Shown piece by piece: positions 16,929 through 26,003 of a DNA stretch of 64,000 nucleotides; positions within the stretch are counted from its first letter, which is position 1; the number at the start of each line of letters is the position of its first letter. The stretch covers positions 1-64,000 of the forward strand of contig CAZAJF010000010.1 in NCBI GenBank assembly GCA_964485395.1, read 5' to 3'. The stretch comes from JANNSO01 sp964485395 (GTDB lineage: Bacteria; Spirochaetota; Spirochaetia; Treponematales; UBA12059). Under the pieces are notes generated by a model. The model saw only the letters and a list, made by a program, of their open reading frames with translations, was not told the origin of the DNA and searched no databases. Both the position numbers and the translations under genes were made by a program.

Positions 16929-17002
16929 TTGGTGCCTGTCCCCACCTCCCACCTCCCACTTTCCACCTCCCGACTCCCGCCTCCCTTGGGGTCTGTCCCT
17001 GC
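16929..17002. repeat. Further GGGACAGG-family half-sites and a CCTCCC-rich tract
   Basis: GTGCCTGTCCCC near 16931-16942 and GGGGTCTGTCCCT near 16989-17001 flank a run of CACCTCCC/CGCCTCCC units of about 7-8 bases. These half-sites have no partner arm close by. Confidence 0.55.
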
Positions 17003-17013
17003 GCTAAAACCGG

Positions 17014-17022
17014 TGCTATAGT
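17014..17022 (+). promoter_or_regulatory. Extended -10 predicting a leaderless oligoendopeptidase transcript
   Basis: TGCTATAGT (17014-17022) is an extended -10. It ends 6 bases before the ATG at 17029, and there is no ribosome binding site. Confidence 0.5.
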
Positions 17023-17028
17023 GCTGGC

Positions 17029-18912
17029 ATGCAAACCTTTAAATTATTCAGGGCGGCCTCGGATTCGGGCGCCGTTCAGGGACCCGAGTGGGATTTAAGC
17101 TCGGAGTATCCTTCCATCGATTCCAATCAGTTCAAAGCCGACGTTTCGGCGCTCGAGGCGGCCATCGCGGCGCTCGTGGAGCAGGGGAAGGCCATCGGCG
17201 CCCGCGTGGCGTCGGCTGCATCGCTGGATGCCGGCAAGGACGCGGCTTTCCTGACGCAGTGCAGGCAGTTTGCGCCGGCTCTCGAGCATGCGCAGATTCT
17301 TCTGGGAAACTTGGCCACGTATACAAGCTGCGTTTCCAGCACCGACGGGTCCAACGCGCAGGCCAAGACCATGCGCGGCATACTGGACGGCCTGGGCTCG
17401 CGCCTCAATTCCGCTTCGGCCGCATTTTTTCTGGTACTGACGCTTGCTCCCGACGCCTTCGTCGATGCGTTTTGCGCCGTACCCGAAACCAAAGCGCTCC
17501 GCTTTTCGCTGGATCAGTCCCGGAAGCTGCGCAACCGCACGCTCCCGCTGGACGTTGAACGCGCGCTGTCCACGTTGGGCCCCGACGGCTATACCGCGTG
17601 GGGAAACCTGTACGACAATCTTACCGGCACCGTTCGCTGCGTCATAAAGATGCCCGACGGCACTGAGAAGACCACGGGCCTCTCGGGCGCCGCAAGCCTT
17701 CTGAAAGGCGCTGACCGGGCCGTGCGCGAAGCCGCCTGGCGCGCCATAAACACGGCCATGGCCGGCAACCAGGAAGCCTTCGCCGCGATACTCAATTCCA
17801 TTTCCGGCTGGCGATACGCGGAAGCGGGCATGCGCTCGTACAAGGAACCGGTGCACTTCCTGGACACCGCGCTGCACCAGAGCCGCATAAGCCGCGCTAC
17901 CCTCGATACGCTCATGGGCGTGCTCAAGGAATCGCTCGAGCTCGGACGCCAAGCCTTGCGCCTGCAGGCAAAAGCCTACGGCGTGGATCGGCTCGGCCCG
18001 TGGGACACGCTTGCTCCCGCGCCCGCCTTGGGCGGCAGGGAAACCGCCATACCGTTTGCGCAGGGCTTGGCAACGGTGCGCAGGGCGTACGCGTCCATCG
18101 ACGAGTCCATGGGAACCTTCGTGGATTCCATGAGCTCCAAGCGCCGCATAGAAGGTCGCGTGATGGACGGCAAGCGTCCGGGCGCTTTCTGCACCGAGTT
18201 CCCCCGGAGCCGCAACCCGTTTGTGTACACAACCTACCGGGGAGCGCTGTCCGAGCTTTCCACGCTGTCGCACGAGCTGGGTCACGCCTATCACTGCGAG
18301 GTGATGCGCGACATTCCCGTGGCGGAGTCCGAGTACCCGATGACGCTTGCCGAGACCGCCAGCACCTTTGCGGAGACCGTGCTGGGCGAGATCCTGGTGA
18401 CCGAGGCCAAGGACGAGGATTCGCTGTTCGAGCTGGCCTGGGCGGATGCGCAGGACGCGGCCACCTTCCTCGTAAACATTCCCGCCCGCTTCGAGTTCGA
18501 GAGCCGTTTTTATACCCGGCGTCCGGAAGGTCCCGTGGGACCCGACGCGCTCCGTAAGCTCATGAGCGATTCCTGGCAGGAATGGTACGGCGACTCGCTT
18601 AGCGGCTATGACGACTACTTCTGGGCGTCCAAGCTGCACTTCCACAAGACCGGGACAAGTTTTTATAACTTCCCGTACTCGTTCGGATACCTGTTCAGCC
18701 TGGGCGTGTTCGCCCGCAAGGAAGCCCTGGGCGCAGGCTTCCACAAGGCCTACGTGGCGTTGCTCCGCGATACCGGCCGCATGGAAGCCGAAGAGCTGGC
18801 TTCCAGACACCTCGGCGTGGACATCACCAAACCGGACTTCTGGCGCGCGAGCATCGAGATCGTAAAGGCCAAGGTGGAACGTTTCCAGAAAATGGTGGAA
18901 AAGAGATTCTAG
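17029..18912 (+). CDS. pepF: M3-family oligoendopeptidase (PepF-like)
   Basis: This 627-residue cytoplasmic zinc metallopeptidase cuts short peptides. The zinc site is HELGHAYH (about residue 420), with the third ligand Glu in the downstream LAETASTFAETV helix. The late region with HFHKTGTSFYNFPYSFGYLFS matches the substrate-clamping Tyr/His region of M3 peptidases. The length is normal for M3B oligoendopeptidase F (about 600). It is monocistronic, bounded by its own extended -10 and a strong terminator. The start at 17029 is supported by the -10 spacing, although no Shine-Dalgarno is visible. Confidence 0.9.
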   Translation: MQTFKLFRAASDSGAVQGPEWDLSSEYPSIDSNQFKADVSALEAAIAALVEQGKAIGARVASAASLDAGKDAAFLTQCRQFAPALEHAQILLGNLATYTSCVSSTDGSNAQAKTMRGILDGLGSRLNSASAAFFLVLTLAPDAFVDAFCAVPETKALRFSLDQSRKLRNRTLPLDVERALSTLGPDGYTAWGNLYDNLTGTVRCVIKMPDGTEKTTGLSGAASLLKGADRAVREAAWRAINTAMAGNQEAFAAILNSISGWRYAEAGMRSYKEPVHFLDTALHQSRISRATLDTLMGVLKESLELGRQALRLQAKAYGVDRLGPWDTLAPAPALGGRETAIPFAQGLATVRRAYASIDESMGTFVDSMSSKRRIEGRVMDGKRPGAFCTEFPRSRNPFVYTTYRGALSELSTLSHELGHAYHCEVMRDIPVAESEYPMTLAETASTFAETVLGEILVTEAKDEDSLFELAWADAQDAATFLVNIPARFEFESRFYTRRPEGPVGPDALRKLMSDSWQEWYGDSLSGYDDYFWASKLHFHKTGTSFYNFPYSFGYLFSLGVFARKEALGAGFHKAYVALLRDTGRMEAEELASRHLGVDITKPDFWRASIEIVKAKVERFQKMVEKRF

Positions 18913-18948
18913 AAAAAAGCCCTTCCGGTTTCCCGGAAGGGCTTTTTT
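18913..18948. terminator. Strong bidirectional intrinsic terminator
   Basis: AAAAAAGCCCTTCCGG, TTTC, then CCGGAAGGGCTTTTTT form a perfect 16-bp stem directly after the oligoendopeptidase stop. The convergent lipoprotein gene ends at 19008, so it can serve both strands. Confidence 0.93.
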
Positions 18949-19007
18949 GTTCGTCAAGCCCAGCCGAAGGAATCTTTAGAGATTCCTACAGCCGCCTATT
19001 AAATCCG

Positions 19008-20741
19008 TCAGTAAGTAAAGGTTCCGGATTCGGCGTAGAAATTGCCCTTCCCGTCGTTCGTGGTATTGTATATAAACCCGTTTCCCGAGACTACGCTCGG
19101 CAGAACGCGGATCTTATAGGTACCGGTTCCTGCGGCGCTCATGGCGGCGGGAGACAGCCTCAGGCGGAATTGGGTGGAAGAGAGCTGCGTAAGGTCAGCC
19201 GCAACCCAAGGAATAGCTTGTTTCGTGGTGTTGTTGTACACGATTAAACCTGCGGGAACGATGGTCGCCGCGTTGACCGTTCCATTCCACTTGTCGCGGG
19301 CAAAGTTAAAGTCGATATAGCCTTTGTCTGTGGTATAGGTTCCCGAGAGACCGCTTGCGACGGCGTTTGCGCCCGTATACACGCCGGCTGCTATTTTCAT
19401 GGTGGCCAAGGCGTCCACGGTACCTGCGCTCAGCACGAAGTAATCATCCGCGCCGGCGGTTCCGCCGGACGTGAGGATTATTCGGCCGTTTACCTGGCTC
19501 GCGACGAGGTCGGTCACGGTGGATATACCTGCCGTGGTCAAGGCGGCGTTGATCGCGGTGACCGCATTGCCCGCGCTGGTGGCGTTTAGGTTTAAAGTTA
19601 CTGTCGTGTCGGTCGTCTGCGAAAGCCTGCGTACTTTAAAGCTTTGGTTCGTGGTGAGCCAGTCGAATGAGGTGAATTCTGCGGTGGCTACGGCTTTTGC
19701 GTTTCTGTCGGTGGCGGACGCGAACAAAGAATTGGTGTAATTTGTTCTGCCATTGACAGCAAGCAGGCTATACGAAAGCCTGGCGTCCCCGATTGCCCAA
19801 CCGGCTTTATGGATGGAACCGCGTACTTCGGCGCTTTCCGTTATAAGGCTTACGTCGGTGCATACCCGTATCAAATCGTTTTCGCCGATCGCGGTCGGGA
19901 AGGTCCAGGTAAGCGTGCCCGTTGCATACGTGGCCGTAGGCGCAAGGGCTGTCCATGTACCTGTGGCGGTGTCCAGTTTGGCCCAGCTGTACCCGGGTGA
20001 CAGCGAGGCGGCGGTGATGTTGGTATCGCTGCCGTTGGAGTTTGAGGCAGTGGCGATATACGTAGTCGTGGAATCCCATGTGGGCGTACCGACGGTGACG
20101 GTGCCCTGCGGATCCCTCTCGTCGGCTCCGGTATAGGCGCACGCGGAGCCGCTCTGAACGGTAAGATATGTTATGAGATCATCGACGATGGCTTCGCCCT
20201 TTACGGTATTGCCGTTTGCATCGAGCTTGTTCGTGCCGGAATTTGCCGTAAGGGTAGCGGCGGAAAGGACGAGTTCCACGGTATTGGTTGCCGCGCTGAA
20301 ATCATAGGTAAGTATAACTTTGCTCGTTCCGTCTTTATTATCGATTACTGCCGTTGCGGTGGGGGCTATGGCGGTGCCCCGGCCGATCGCGGCGTCCGCC
20401 ACCGCGGCGGTGGTGGAAAGATTATACAGGGCGATGCCGGCAAGCGAGGCCGAATCCACGATGCCGTTTGTAAAGTCCAGGATTACCTTCTGGCTGGCCG
20501 CGGGTACGAACGTGGTCTGCATGGTTGTGAAGAACGTAGGTACGTTAAGCGGGGTTCCCGGTACATTGATGCTGTCGCGGTATTTGGTTGCCAGGCCGGT
20601 GGCAGCGGCGTTCTGCAGCGCTGTCTGCGCGGCGGCATCGGCTCCTATTATATCCCCTTTGTCAAAGGTAGAAATGGTGGGCTTGCATCCGGCAAGCACG
20701 AGCGTCAGGACGGTCGCGATGCCAATAATTATTTTTCGCAT
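19008..20741 (-). CDS. Large Thr/Ala-rich surface lipoprotein
   Basis: The start is ATG 20741 behind GGGAGAG. The 577-residue product has a lipoprotein signal (MRKIIIGIATVLTLVLAGC, lipidated Cys19). The mature part is rich in Thr, Ala, Ser and Asn and looks all-beta, with segments like Ig-like or adhesin domains (TYIATASNSNGSDTNITAAS, GTLTWTFPTAIGENDLIRV). No catalytic motif is seen. It lies 13 bases after the barrel protein gene, so the two form an operon. It probably sits at the cell surface or in the periplasm, next to that barrel. Function unknown. Confidence 0.72.
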   Translation of the reverse strand: MRKIIIGIATVLTLVLAGCKPTISTFDKGDIIGADAAAQTALQNAAATGLATKYRDSINVPGTPLNVPTFFTTMQTTFVPAASQKVILDFTNGIVDSASLAGIALYNLSTTAAVADAAIGRGTAIAPTATAVIDNKDGTSKVILTYDFSAATNTVELVLSAATLTANSGTNKLDANGNTVKGEAIVDDLITYLTVQSGSACAYTGADERDPQGTVTVGTPTWDSTTTYIATASNSNGSDTNITAASLSPGYSWAKLDTATGTWTALAPTATYATGTLTWTFPTAIGENDLIRVCTDVSLITESAEVRGSIHKAGWAIGDARLSYSLLAVNGRTNYTNSLFASATDRNAKAVATAEFTSFDWLTTNQSFKVRRLSQTTDTTVTLNLNATSAGNAVTAINAALTTAGISTVTDLVASQVNGRIILTSGGTAGADDYFVLSAGTVDALATMKIAAGVYTGANAVASGLSGTYTTDKGYIDFNFARDKWNGTVNAATIVPAGLIVYNNTTKQAIPWVAADLTQLSSTQFRLRLSPAAMSAAGTGTYKIRVLPSVVSGNGFIYNTTNDGKGNFYAESGTFTY

Positions 20742-20754
20742 TTTTCTCTCCCTT

Positions 20755-22554
20755 TCACAGCTTGATCGTAAGATCGATATACCACGAGCCTGGTATGAGC
20801 ACATTGGATGTATTGCTGAAGTACATGTCGATGTACATGTTCTGCGAGAAGAAATACGTAGCGCCTAAACGGTACTGAACGTCCAGGGAGCCCGACGAGA
20901 AGAAGGTCTCGGTTTGAGTTCCGGGATCGGACTGGATGTACTGCGTGGTCAACGCTGTGGTCTGATCGCCGTTTTGCCGCGTGGTAAGGTCTGTCGTTAC
21001 GGAATCTACCGTTGTGGTGACCGTTCTTCTGCTGATGGGCATCCATGTGGTTATCGCTCCGAGGTTAAAGCGGAACTTTTGCGGAACCATATAGAATTGT
21101 GCGGCCGCGGTAAAGGTGTTATTCCAGTCGAAAGAAGACTCGACCGTTGTTTCCTTGGCGTCGGTCACGGTGCGGATGCTCACATAATCGTCGGGGTCCA
21201 GTGTCGTCATCGCGTCGCCGTCAAAATAAGTCGTGGTGATCAGGCGACTGCCAGAGCTTGCGTACGCCTGGCTTCCGAAGGTAAAAACTGGCTCAAGGCC
21301 AATGGCGAACTGAAAATCGCCGACCGGCTTAAAGGTCATGGCCAAGGGCAGGCTCAGATCCATCGATGTGTCGGCTGTATATGTCACGGCTCCAAATTGC
21401 CTTGTGTCGACAAGCGTTGTCTTGATTTCGTTGGGTACCGTCGAGGCCGTAGAGTAGGCGACGGAACGATACGTGGTGGCATAACCCTTGATTACCTGCG
21501 CGGCCAGCGCTGTATCGCTGTAGCTGCCTGTATGAGAAACCAGCGCTATTTCAAAGCCGAGTCCGCCGTTGAACGTTGCGGGAACGATGAGGGGTATGTC
21601 CATTTCAACGGTCGCGTTGATCATGGGGGTTACGGTGACGGCTTTCATGACTAATTTTTGGTCGTAGAAATTATATGATGCCGTGTCCGCGATCGCAGCT
21701 GCCGTTTTGCCGGGTAGGAATGTCGTTGGGGTAAACGAGGCAAAGCCCAACAGGGGGCGAACCAGGTAGGTTTCCATCGCCCCGGTGCTGCCCGAGTCGG
21801 AAGTCGCGAACGACGCTCCGGCTTGCGCGAACAGTTTCATTCCGGAAAGCGGTACCGTGAGGCCAACAACCAGGTTGTCTGTGATGCCTTTACCGAGCAT
21901 TGAATTGCCGAGGGCGTATTCCTCCGACTCGTTTCTGATGACGACTCCCGCGGCGTCGAGTATAGCCGTGCTGGTCGCGGTAGTGCCGGGAGTGCCAATG
22001 GTTCCGAATACCGTGCCGTCGTAGTTACCGTAGCGGGAGAAATCGCTCTGTAAAAAGCTGTTGTAGATTCCTAAATTCATTTCCCCTATTTTTAATCCGG
22101 CTAGAAGCTTTATAAGATTGGATTTGTTATTGGTATAATCAACATTTTTAGTCGTGGTTTTTTCATTGCTGATCATATTGCCGAAAGCATCGTAGGTCCA
22201 ATCTTGGGTTTTATTTATAATGGTAGCTTGATTGCCGCCTAAATTTCCCGTGAGCGAGTCGTTGAGGGCTACGAAGGCTCCTGTGTACATGAAGCCCAGG
22301 GGCAGGCCGATGCCTGCGCGGAATTCCTTGCTTGCCTCTGTGCGTGGCGTGCCAAAGCCAAGAAAGAACATGTTTTTATCTACCAGGTTAAAATACAGGG
22401 GACTGACGTAGTTCTCCCGGTCACCGGTAAACAAAGAATTGGTGGCTATGGCCGTTTTGCTGAAATCGGTTCCATTTCCTGCTAGAACCTGTGCAGATAG
22501 CATACTGGAGAATAGTATGCATGTTGCAAGAAACGCTACGATTGTTTTTCTCAT
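20755..22554 (-). CDS. Outer-membrane beta-barrel protein, spirochaetal type
   Basis: The start is ATG 22554, with GGAGG 9 bases upstream. The 599-residue product has a cleavable signal peptide (MRKTIVAFLATCILFSSMLSAQ). After it come many alternating hydrophobic strands ending in aromatic residues, and a C-terminal strand (SWYIDLTIKL). Long loops rich in Thr and Ser separate the strands (RTVTTTVDSVTTDLTTRQ). No family is recognised. The layout resembles uncharacterised outer-membrane proteins of Treponema. It is co-transcribed with the lipoprotein downstream. Confidence 0.65.
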   Translation of the reverse strand: MRKTIVAFLATCILFSSMLSAQVLAGNGTDFSKTAIATNSLFTGDRENYVSPLYFNLVDKNMFFLGFGTPRTEASKEFRAGIGLPLGFMYTGAFVALNDSLTGNLGGNQATIINKTQDWTYDAFGNMISNEKTTTKNVDYTNNKSNLIKLLAGLKIGEMNLGIYNSFLQSDFSRYGNYDGTVFGTIGTPGTTATSTAILDAAGVVIRNESEEYALGNSMLGKGITDNLVVGLTVPLSGMKLFAQAGASFATSDSGSTGAMETYLVRPLLGFASFTPTTFLPGKTAAAIADTASYNFYDQKLVMKAVTVTPMINATVEMDIPLIVPATFNGGLGFEIALVSHTGSYSDTALAAQVIKGYATTYRSVAYSTASTVPNEIKTTLVDTRQFGAVTYTADTSMDLSLPLAMTFKPVGDFQFAIGLEPVFTFGSQAYASSGSRLITTTYFDGDAMTTLDPDDYVSIRTVTDAKETTVESSFDWNNTFTAAAQFYMVPQKFRFNLGAITTWMPISRRTVTTTVDSVTTDLTTRQNGDQTTALTTQYIQSDPGTQTETFFSSGSLDVQYRLGATYFFSQNMYIDMYFSNTSNVLIPGSWYIDLTIKL

Positions 22555-22675
22555 GTGTGCGATCCTCCGCGAAAAGGTAGTGGTATGTTCCAACGGAACA
22601 TGGGTAGCATACTGGAAGTGTACTCCAAAAAACTATTAAAAACATCTTTTTTCCATATGCCCACGATGAAACTTT

Positions 22676-23437
22676 TTACGCCGCTACAGCCTGCCAGATA
22701 AGCTTTACTATAAGGGCAAGGGCTATGGTCACGAATATGGGCTTGATCACGGCCGCGCCTTTTTTTAAGGCTATGTGCGCACCAACCCAGGCTCCGGCTA
22801 TCATGGACAAGGCCATGGGAATGCCTGCCAGGTATATGATCTTTCCGCTCATGGCAAAAAGCGCGAGCGACACCACATTGCTCGTAAAGTTCAGGATTTT
22901 ACTGTTTCCCGCCGCCCTAACGAAGTCATAGCCGTAGATGCTTATAAAAAGGAATATAAGGAAGCTTCCCGCCCCGGGGCCAAAAAAGCCGTCGTAAAAT
23001 CCCAGGCAGAAGGCAAAGGCCATGCCCACCGCAACATTAACTTTGGTTAAGCCTTTAAAATGGTCGATTCTGCCGAAATTCTTCTTGAGGACGGTATAGA
23101 GCGCCACTGAGAAAATCATGACGACGATGAGGATGTTGAGAATCCGTTCGTCCAAGGCCAATACCGTGCGCACCCCGAGAGCCGCGCCAAGTACCGCGCA
23201 GGGTATCTGAAAGCGTACGAGCTTGAAGTCGATCTTGCCGGAAAAGGCGAATCTTGCGGTGCTGGTAAGCGACCCGAAGCTGCTTGCGAACTTGTTGGTT
23301 CCCAGCGCAAAGTGCGGAGGAATTCCTGCGGCGATTATGGCGGGCAGGCTGATAAGACCGCCTCCGCCTGCGATGGAGTCAACAGCGGCGGCAATAAAGC
23401 CCGCGGCGCAAAGAAAAGCGATAGCGGTAATCGACAC
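22676..23437 (-). CDS. TauE/SafE-family membrane permease
   Basis: This 253-residue protein has about eight transmembrane helices in two related halves. The family's N-terminal motif is present (DSIAGGGGLISLPAIIAAGIPPHFALGTNK), as is the second-half motif GFYDGFFGPGAGSFLIF. Relatives export sulfite, sulfoacetate or other sulfur-containing anions, or have unknown substrates. No sulfur-metabolism gene adjoins it; a YihQ-like GH31 gene is 27 kb away, too far to link. It is divergent from the acetyltransferase gene. Confidence 0.88.
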   Translation of the reverse strand: MSITAIAFLCAAGFIAAAVDSIAGGGGLISLPAIIAAGIPPHFALGTNKFASSFGSLTSTARFAFSGKIDFKLVRFQIPCAVLGAALGVRTVLALDERILNILIVVMIFSVALYTVLKKNFGRIDHFKGLTKVNVAVGMAFAFCLGFYDGFFGPGAGSFLIFLFISIYGYDFVRAAGNSKILNFTSNVVSLALFAMSGKIIYLAGIPMALSMIAGAWVGAHIALKKGAAVIKPIFVTIALALIVKLIWQAVAA

Positions 23438-23546
23438 GAGCGGCTCCTTGAATACAAGAAATGGCTATCCGACACAGTATCCGTCCCACGCATGCGTGTC
23501 CATATTGCCAGGTCGTTAAAAAACGGTGCCTCAAGCCAAAAAATCC

Positions 23547-23555
23547 TGCTATACT
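23547..23555 (+). promoter_or_regulatory. Extended -10 of the acetyltransferase gene
   Basis: TGCTATACT is an extended -10 with a 23-base gap to the ATG at 23579. GGAAGG lies between them as a ribosome binding site. Confidence 0.45.
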
Positions 23556-23578
23556 ATGAATATGGAAGGCGGGTATCC

Positions 23579-24409
23579 ATGATCGTCCAAAACACGAGGC
23601 TCGAGGAACGGGCCGTTTGCGAAAACCGAAACGCGTTTCACTGGGCGGTGGCCGGGAACGCCGGAGAGGAACGGTATCGGGATTCCCGAATTTTCTACAC
23701 CATGGCCAAAGGTCCGGGGCCTATCAGGCTTATTTCGGGTGTAAAACTCGATCCTGCGGATGCGGACGCCTCTTTTCTTGCGCTCTTTCAGAAAATGCGA
23801 AGCGGACTCCTGCCCCAGAACCTGACGGTGGACCTGCTCTGCGAGCCTCTCGATATCGGCGAGCGCCTCAAGCGGGAAGGCGCGATTCCCCGCGAGCAAA
23901 CCCTGATGTACCTCGATCTTGCAAAAGAGCCGGCTTCGGCTTTTGATGCGCTAAATTCGCCAGGCAAAGGCTGCAGCGTTGATCGAATCGGTGCGGAGTC
24001 GTTGCGGGAATGGACGGAATTACCCACCCGTTGGCTGTGGCTGGGCGACGAAACCATGCTGGAACGCAACGTGCGGCTGTATGGGCCATCCCTGGCGGAT
24101 TCCCGATTTACCTTTTTCGCCGTGCGAAAAGAAGGAAAAATCGTCTCCACCGCGCTGCTTTTCTGCGACCGAGATTCTGAAACTGGAAATCCGATGGCTG
24201 GAGTTTATGCAGTGGCTACGCCGGAATCCCAGAGGGGGAACGGTTATGGAAGCCTCGCTACCCGCGCCTGTGTTTTAGAAGCCCAAAAACAGGATTTCCC
24301 GGGAATCGTTTTGTATGCCACGGCTCTAGGCCTGCCGGTGTACGAAAAAATCGGCTTCCGCACCGTTGGAAAAGCGGTAACCTGGCGCATCGACCCCAAG
24401 CCTGCATGA
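23579..24409 (+). CDS. GNAT-family N-acetyltransferase
   Basis: The start is ATG 23579, behind GGAAGG. The product is 276 residues. The C-terminal half has the GNAT acetyl-CoA site (AVATPESQRGNGYGSLATRACVLEAQ, the R/Q-x-x-G-x-G/A loop), followed by the strand IVLYATALGLPVYEKIGFRTVG. This order (site, beta-alpha, YEKIGF) is typical. The N-terminal half is a diverged second fold like that in two-domain acetyltransferases. The substrate is unknown. It is probably monocistronic, with exonuclease I following from its own promoter. Confidence 0.85.
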   Translation: MIVQNTRLEERAVCENRNAFHWAVAGNAGEERYRDSRIFYTMAKGPGPIRLISGVKLDPADADASFLALFQKMRSGLLPQNLTVDLLCEPLDIGERLKREGAIPREQTLMYLDLAKEPASAFDALNSPGKGCSVDRIGAESLREWTELPTRWLWLGDETMLERNVRLYGPSLADSRFTFFAVRKEGKIVSTALLFCDRDSETGNPMAGVYAVATPESQRGNGYGSLATRACVLEAQKQDFPGIVLYATALGLPVYEKIGFRTVGKAVTWRIDPKPA

Positions 24410-24470
24410 CAAGCATCGCACTGCGGCAACCAGGCTACGGCGCCGCCTATCATGCCGCATGGATTTCCTG

Positions 24471-24476
24471 TATACT
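24471..24476 (+). promoter_or_regulatory. -10 box of exonuclease I, predicting a leaderless transcript
   Basis: TATACT lies 6 bases before the ATG at 24483 and no ribosome binding site is present. The -35 is weak. Confidence 0.4.
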
Positions 24477-24482
24477 GCCGCC

Positions 24483-26003
24483 ATGGCCGCAAGCATCCTC
24501 TGGTACGACCTGGAAACGTTCGGGCTCGAGCCCAAACACGACCGCATAGCCCAATTCGCCTGCCTGCGTACCAACGAGCAGCTGGAACCCGTCTCGGCGG
24601 GGCTTGTGCTGTTCAACCGCATCACGCCCGATTACCTCCCCAGCCCCTATGCCTGCCTCGTGCACCGCATCACTCCCGCGCAGACCCAGCGCGAGGGAAT
24701 CCCAGAATATGATTTTGCCAAGGCCATCCGAGCCGAGATGATGATGCCGGGCACATGCGTGGCGGGCTTCAATTCCATACGCTTCGACGACGAGTTCATG
24801 CGCAACCTGTTTTACCGCAACCTCTTCGACCCCTACGAGCGCGAGTGGGCGGACGGTAATTCCCGTTGGGACGTCATCGACCTGTTTCGCGCGGCGCGGG
24901 ACCTCAGGCCCGAGGGCATGGTCTGGCCGGACGACGCCGACGGCAAGCCCGTGTTCAAGCTGGGTAAGCTGGCGGCGGCCAACGGCATTCCGCTGGAAAA
25001 CGCGCACGACGCGCTGCACGACATAACTGCCACGGTGTTGCTTACCAAGCTCCTGAAAGACGCCCAGCCTAAGCTGTTCGACTGGTTTTGGAGACACCGC
25101 TCGCGCGACTCTTTGCGGCCGCTCATAAACCTGGCACGGCGCGACGTGCTCCTGCATACCAGCGCGACGTACACGAGCGAGCGCGGCTGCACCGCCCCGA
25201 TAGCTCCCGTGGGCATGATTCCCGGCCGCCGGGACACGGTGGTGGCGGTAGACCTGCGCTTCGACCCCGCTCCATTGCTGGACCTGCCCGTGGAAGACTT
25301 GCGACGCCACCTCTTCGCCCGGCGAGACGAGCGGGCGGCCGCCCTGCCGGAAGGCGGCTTGTTCGCAGGCAATATACGCGTGCCTCTCGTGGAGATAAAG
25401 CTGGCCAAATGCCCGTTTTTGTCGCCGCTCTCGGCGCTGGACAAGGCAGCCGCGGCGCGCATGGGAACGGACCCCGCGCTTTTAATTTCGCGCGCGGCGA
25501 GCCTGGGCAGGGAACCGGCCCTCATACAGAAACTTGCCGCCGTGTTTTCCAACCTGCCGCAGGACAAAGCACAGGAAGATCCCGACTACCGAATCTACAG
25601 CGGCGGGTTTTTCAAGGACGAGGACAAGGACGCGATGGAATCCGTTCACGAGGCCATTGCCATGCTGGGGCCGGAAAAAGCACGGCCTCGCGCGTACTCC
25701 ATTCCGTTTTTGGACGAACGCTTGCCGCAGATGACCAGGCGCCTCTTTGCCCGCAACTGGCCAAATACGCTCCCCGAGGCGGAGGAAGCGCGTTGGCGCT
25801 CGTTCTGCGCGGGCAGGCTGCTCTGTCCCCGCATCGAAGGCGCCACGGATTACGCGCAGTTCGGCAAGATCGCCGAATCCATGTTGGCCAGCGTGGATAC
25901 TCCCCCTGACGATAAAATCCTGCTCCACGAGCTTCTTGCGTACCGCGGCAAGCTGGAAAAGGAAATACTCAGCTATCAAGCCGCCGGAAAGGCAACTCCA
26001 TGA
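24483..26003 (+). CDS. sbcB: Exodeoxyribonuclease I (SbcB)
   Basis: This 506-residue DEDD-family 3'-5' single-strand exonuclease acts in recombination and mismatch repair. The metal-binding acidic residues are in WYDLETFG (about 7-14), GFNSIRFDDEFMR and the C-terminal exonuclease motif AHDALHDITAT. SH3-like and helical extension domains follow, giving the usual length (E. coli 475). An in-frame ATG at 24459 is less likely, because the -10 at 24471-24476 lies between the two. The stop overlaps the MATE start by 4 bases. Confidence 0.93.
   Translation: MAASILWYDLETFGLEPKHDRIAQFACLRTNEQLEPVSAGLVLFNRITPDYLPSPYACLVHRITPAQTQREGIPEYDFAKAIRAEMMMPGTCVAGFNSIRFDDEFMRNLFYRNLFDPYEREWADGNSRWDVIDLFRAARDLRPEGMVWPDDADGKPVFKLGKLAAANGIPLENAHDALHDITATVLLTKLLKDAQPKLFDWFWRHRSRDSLRPLINLARRDVLLHTSATYTSERGCTAPIAPVGMIPGRRDTVVAVDLRFDPAPLLDLPVEDLRRHLFARRDERAAALPEGGLFAGNIRVPLVEIKLAKCPFLSPLSALDKAAAARMGTDPALLISRAASLGREPALIQKLAAVFSNLPQDKAQEDPDYRIYSGGFFKDEDKDAMESVHEAIAMLGPEKARPRAYSIPFLDERLPQMTRRLFARNWPNTLPEAEEARWRSFCAGRLLCPRIEGATDYAQFGKIAESMLASVDTPPDDKILLHELLAYRGKLEKEILSYQAAGKATP

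Noticed and set aside
17095..18957. 620-codon open frame antisense to the oligoendopeptidase gene
   Set aside because: The plus strand carries the HELGH zinc peptidase. The antisense frame has no family features and arises from GC-rich codon use.
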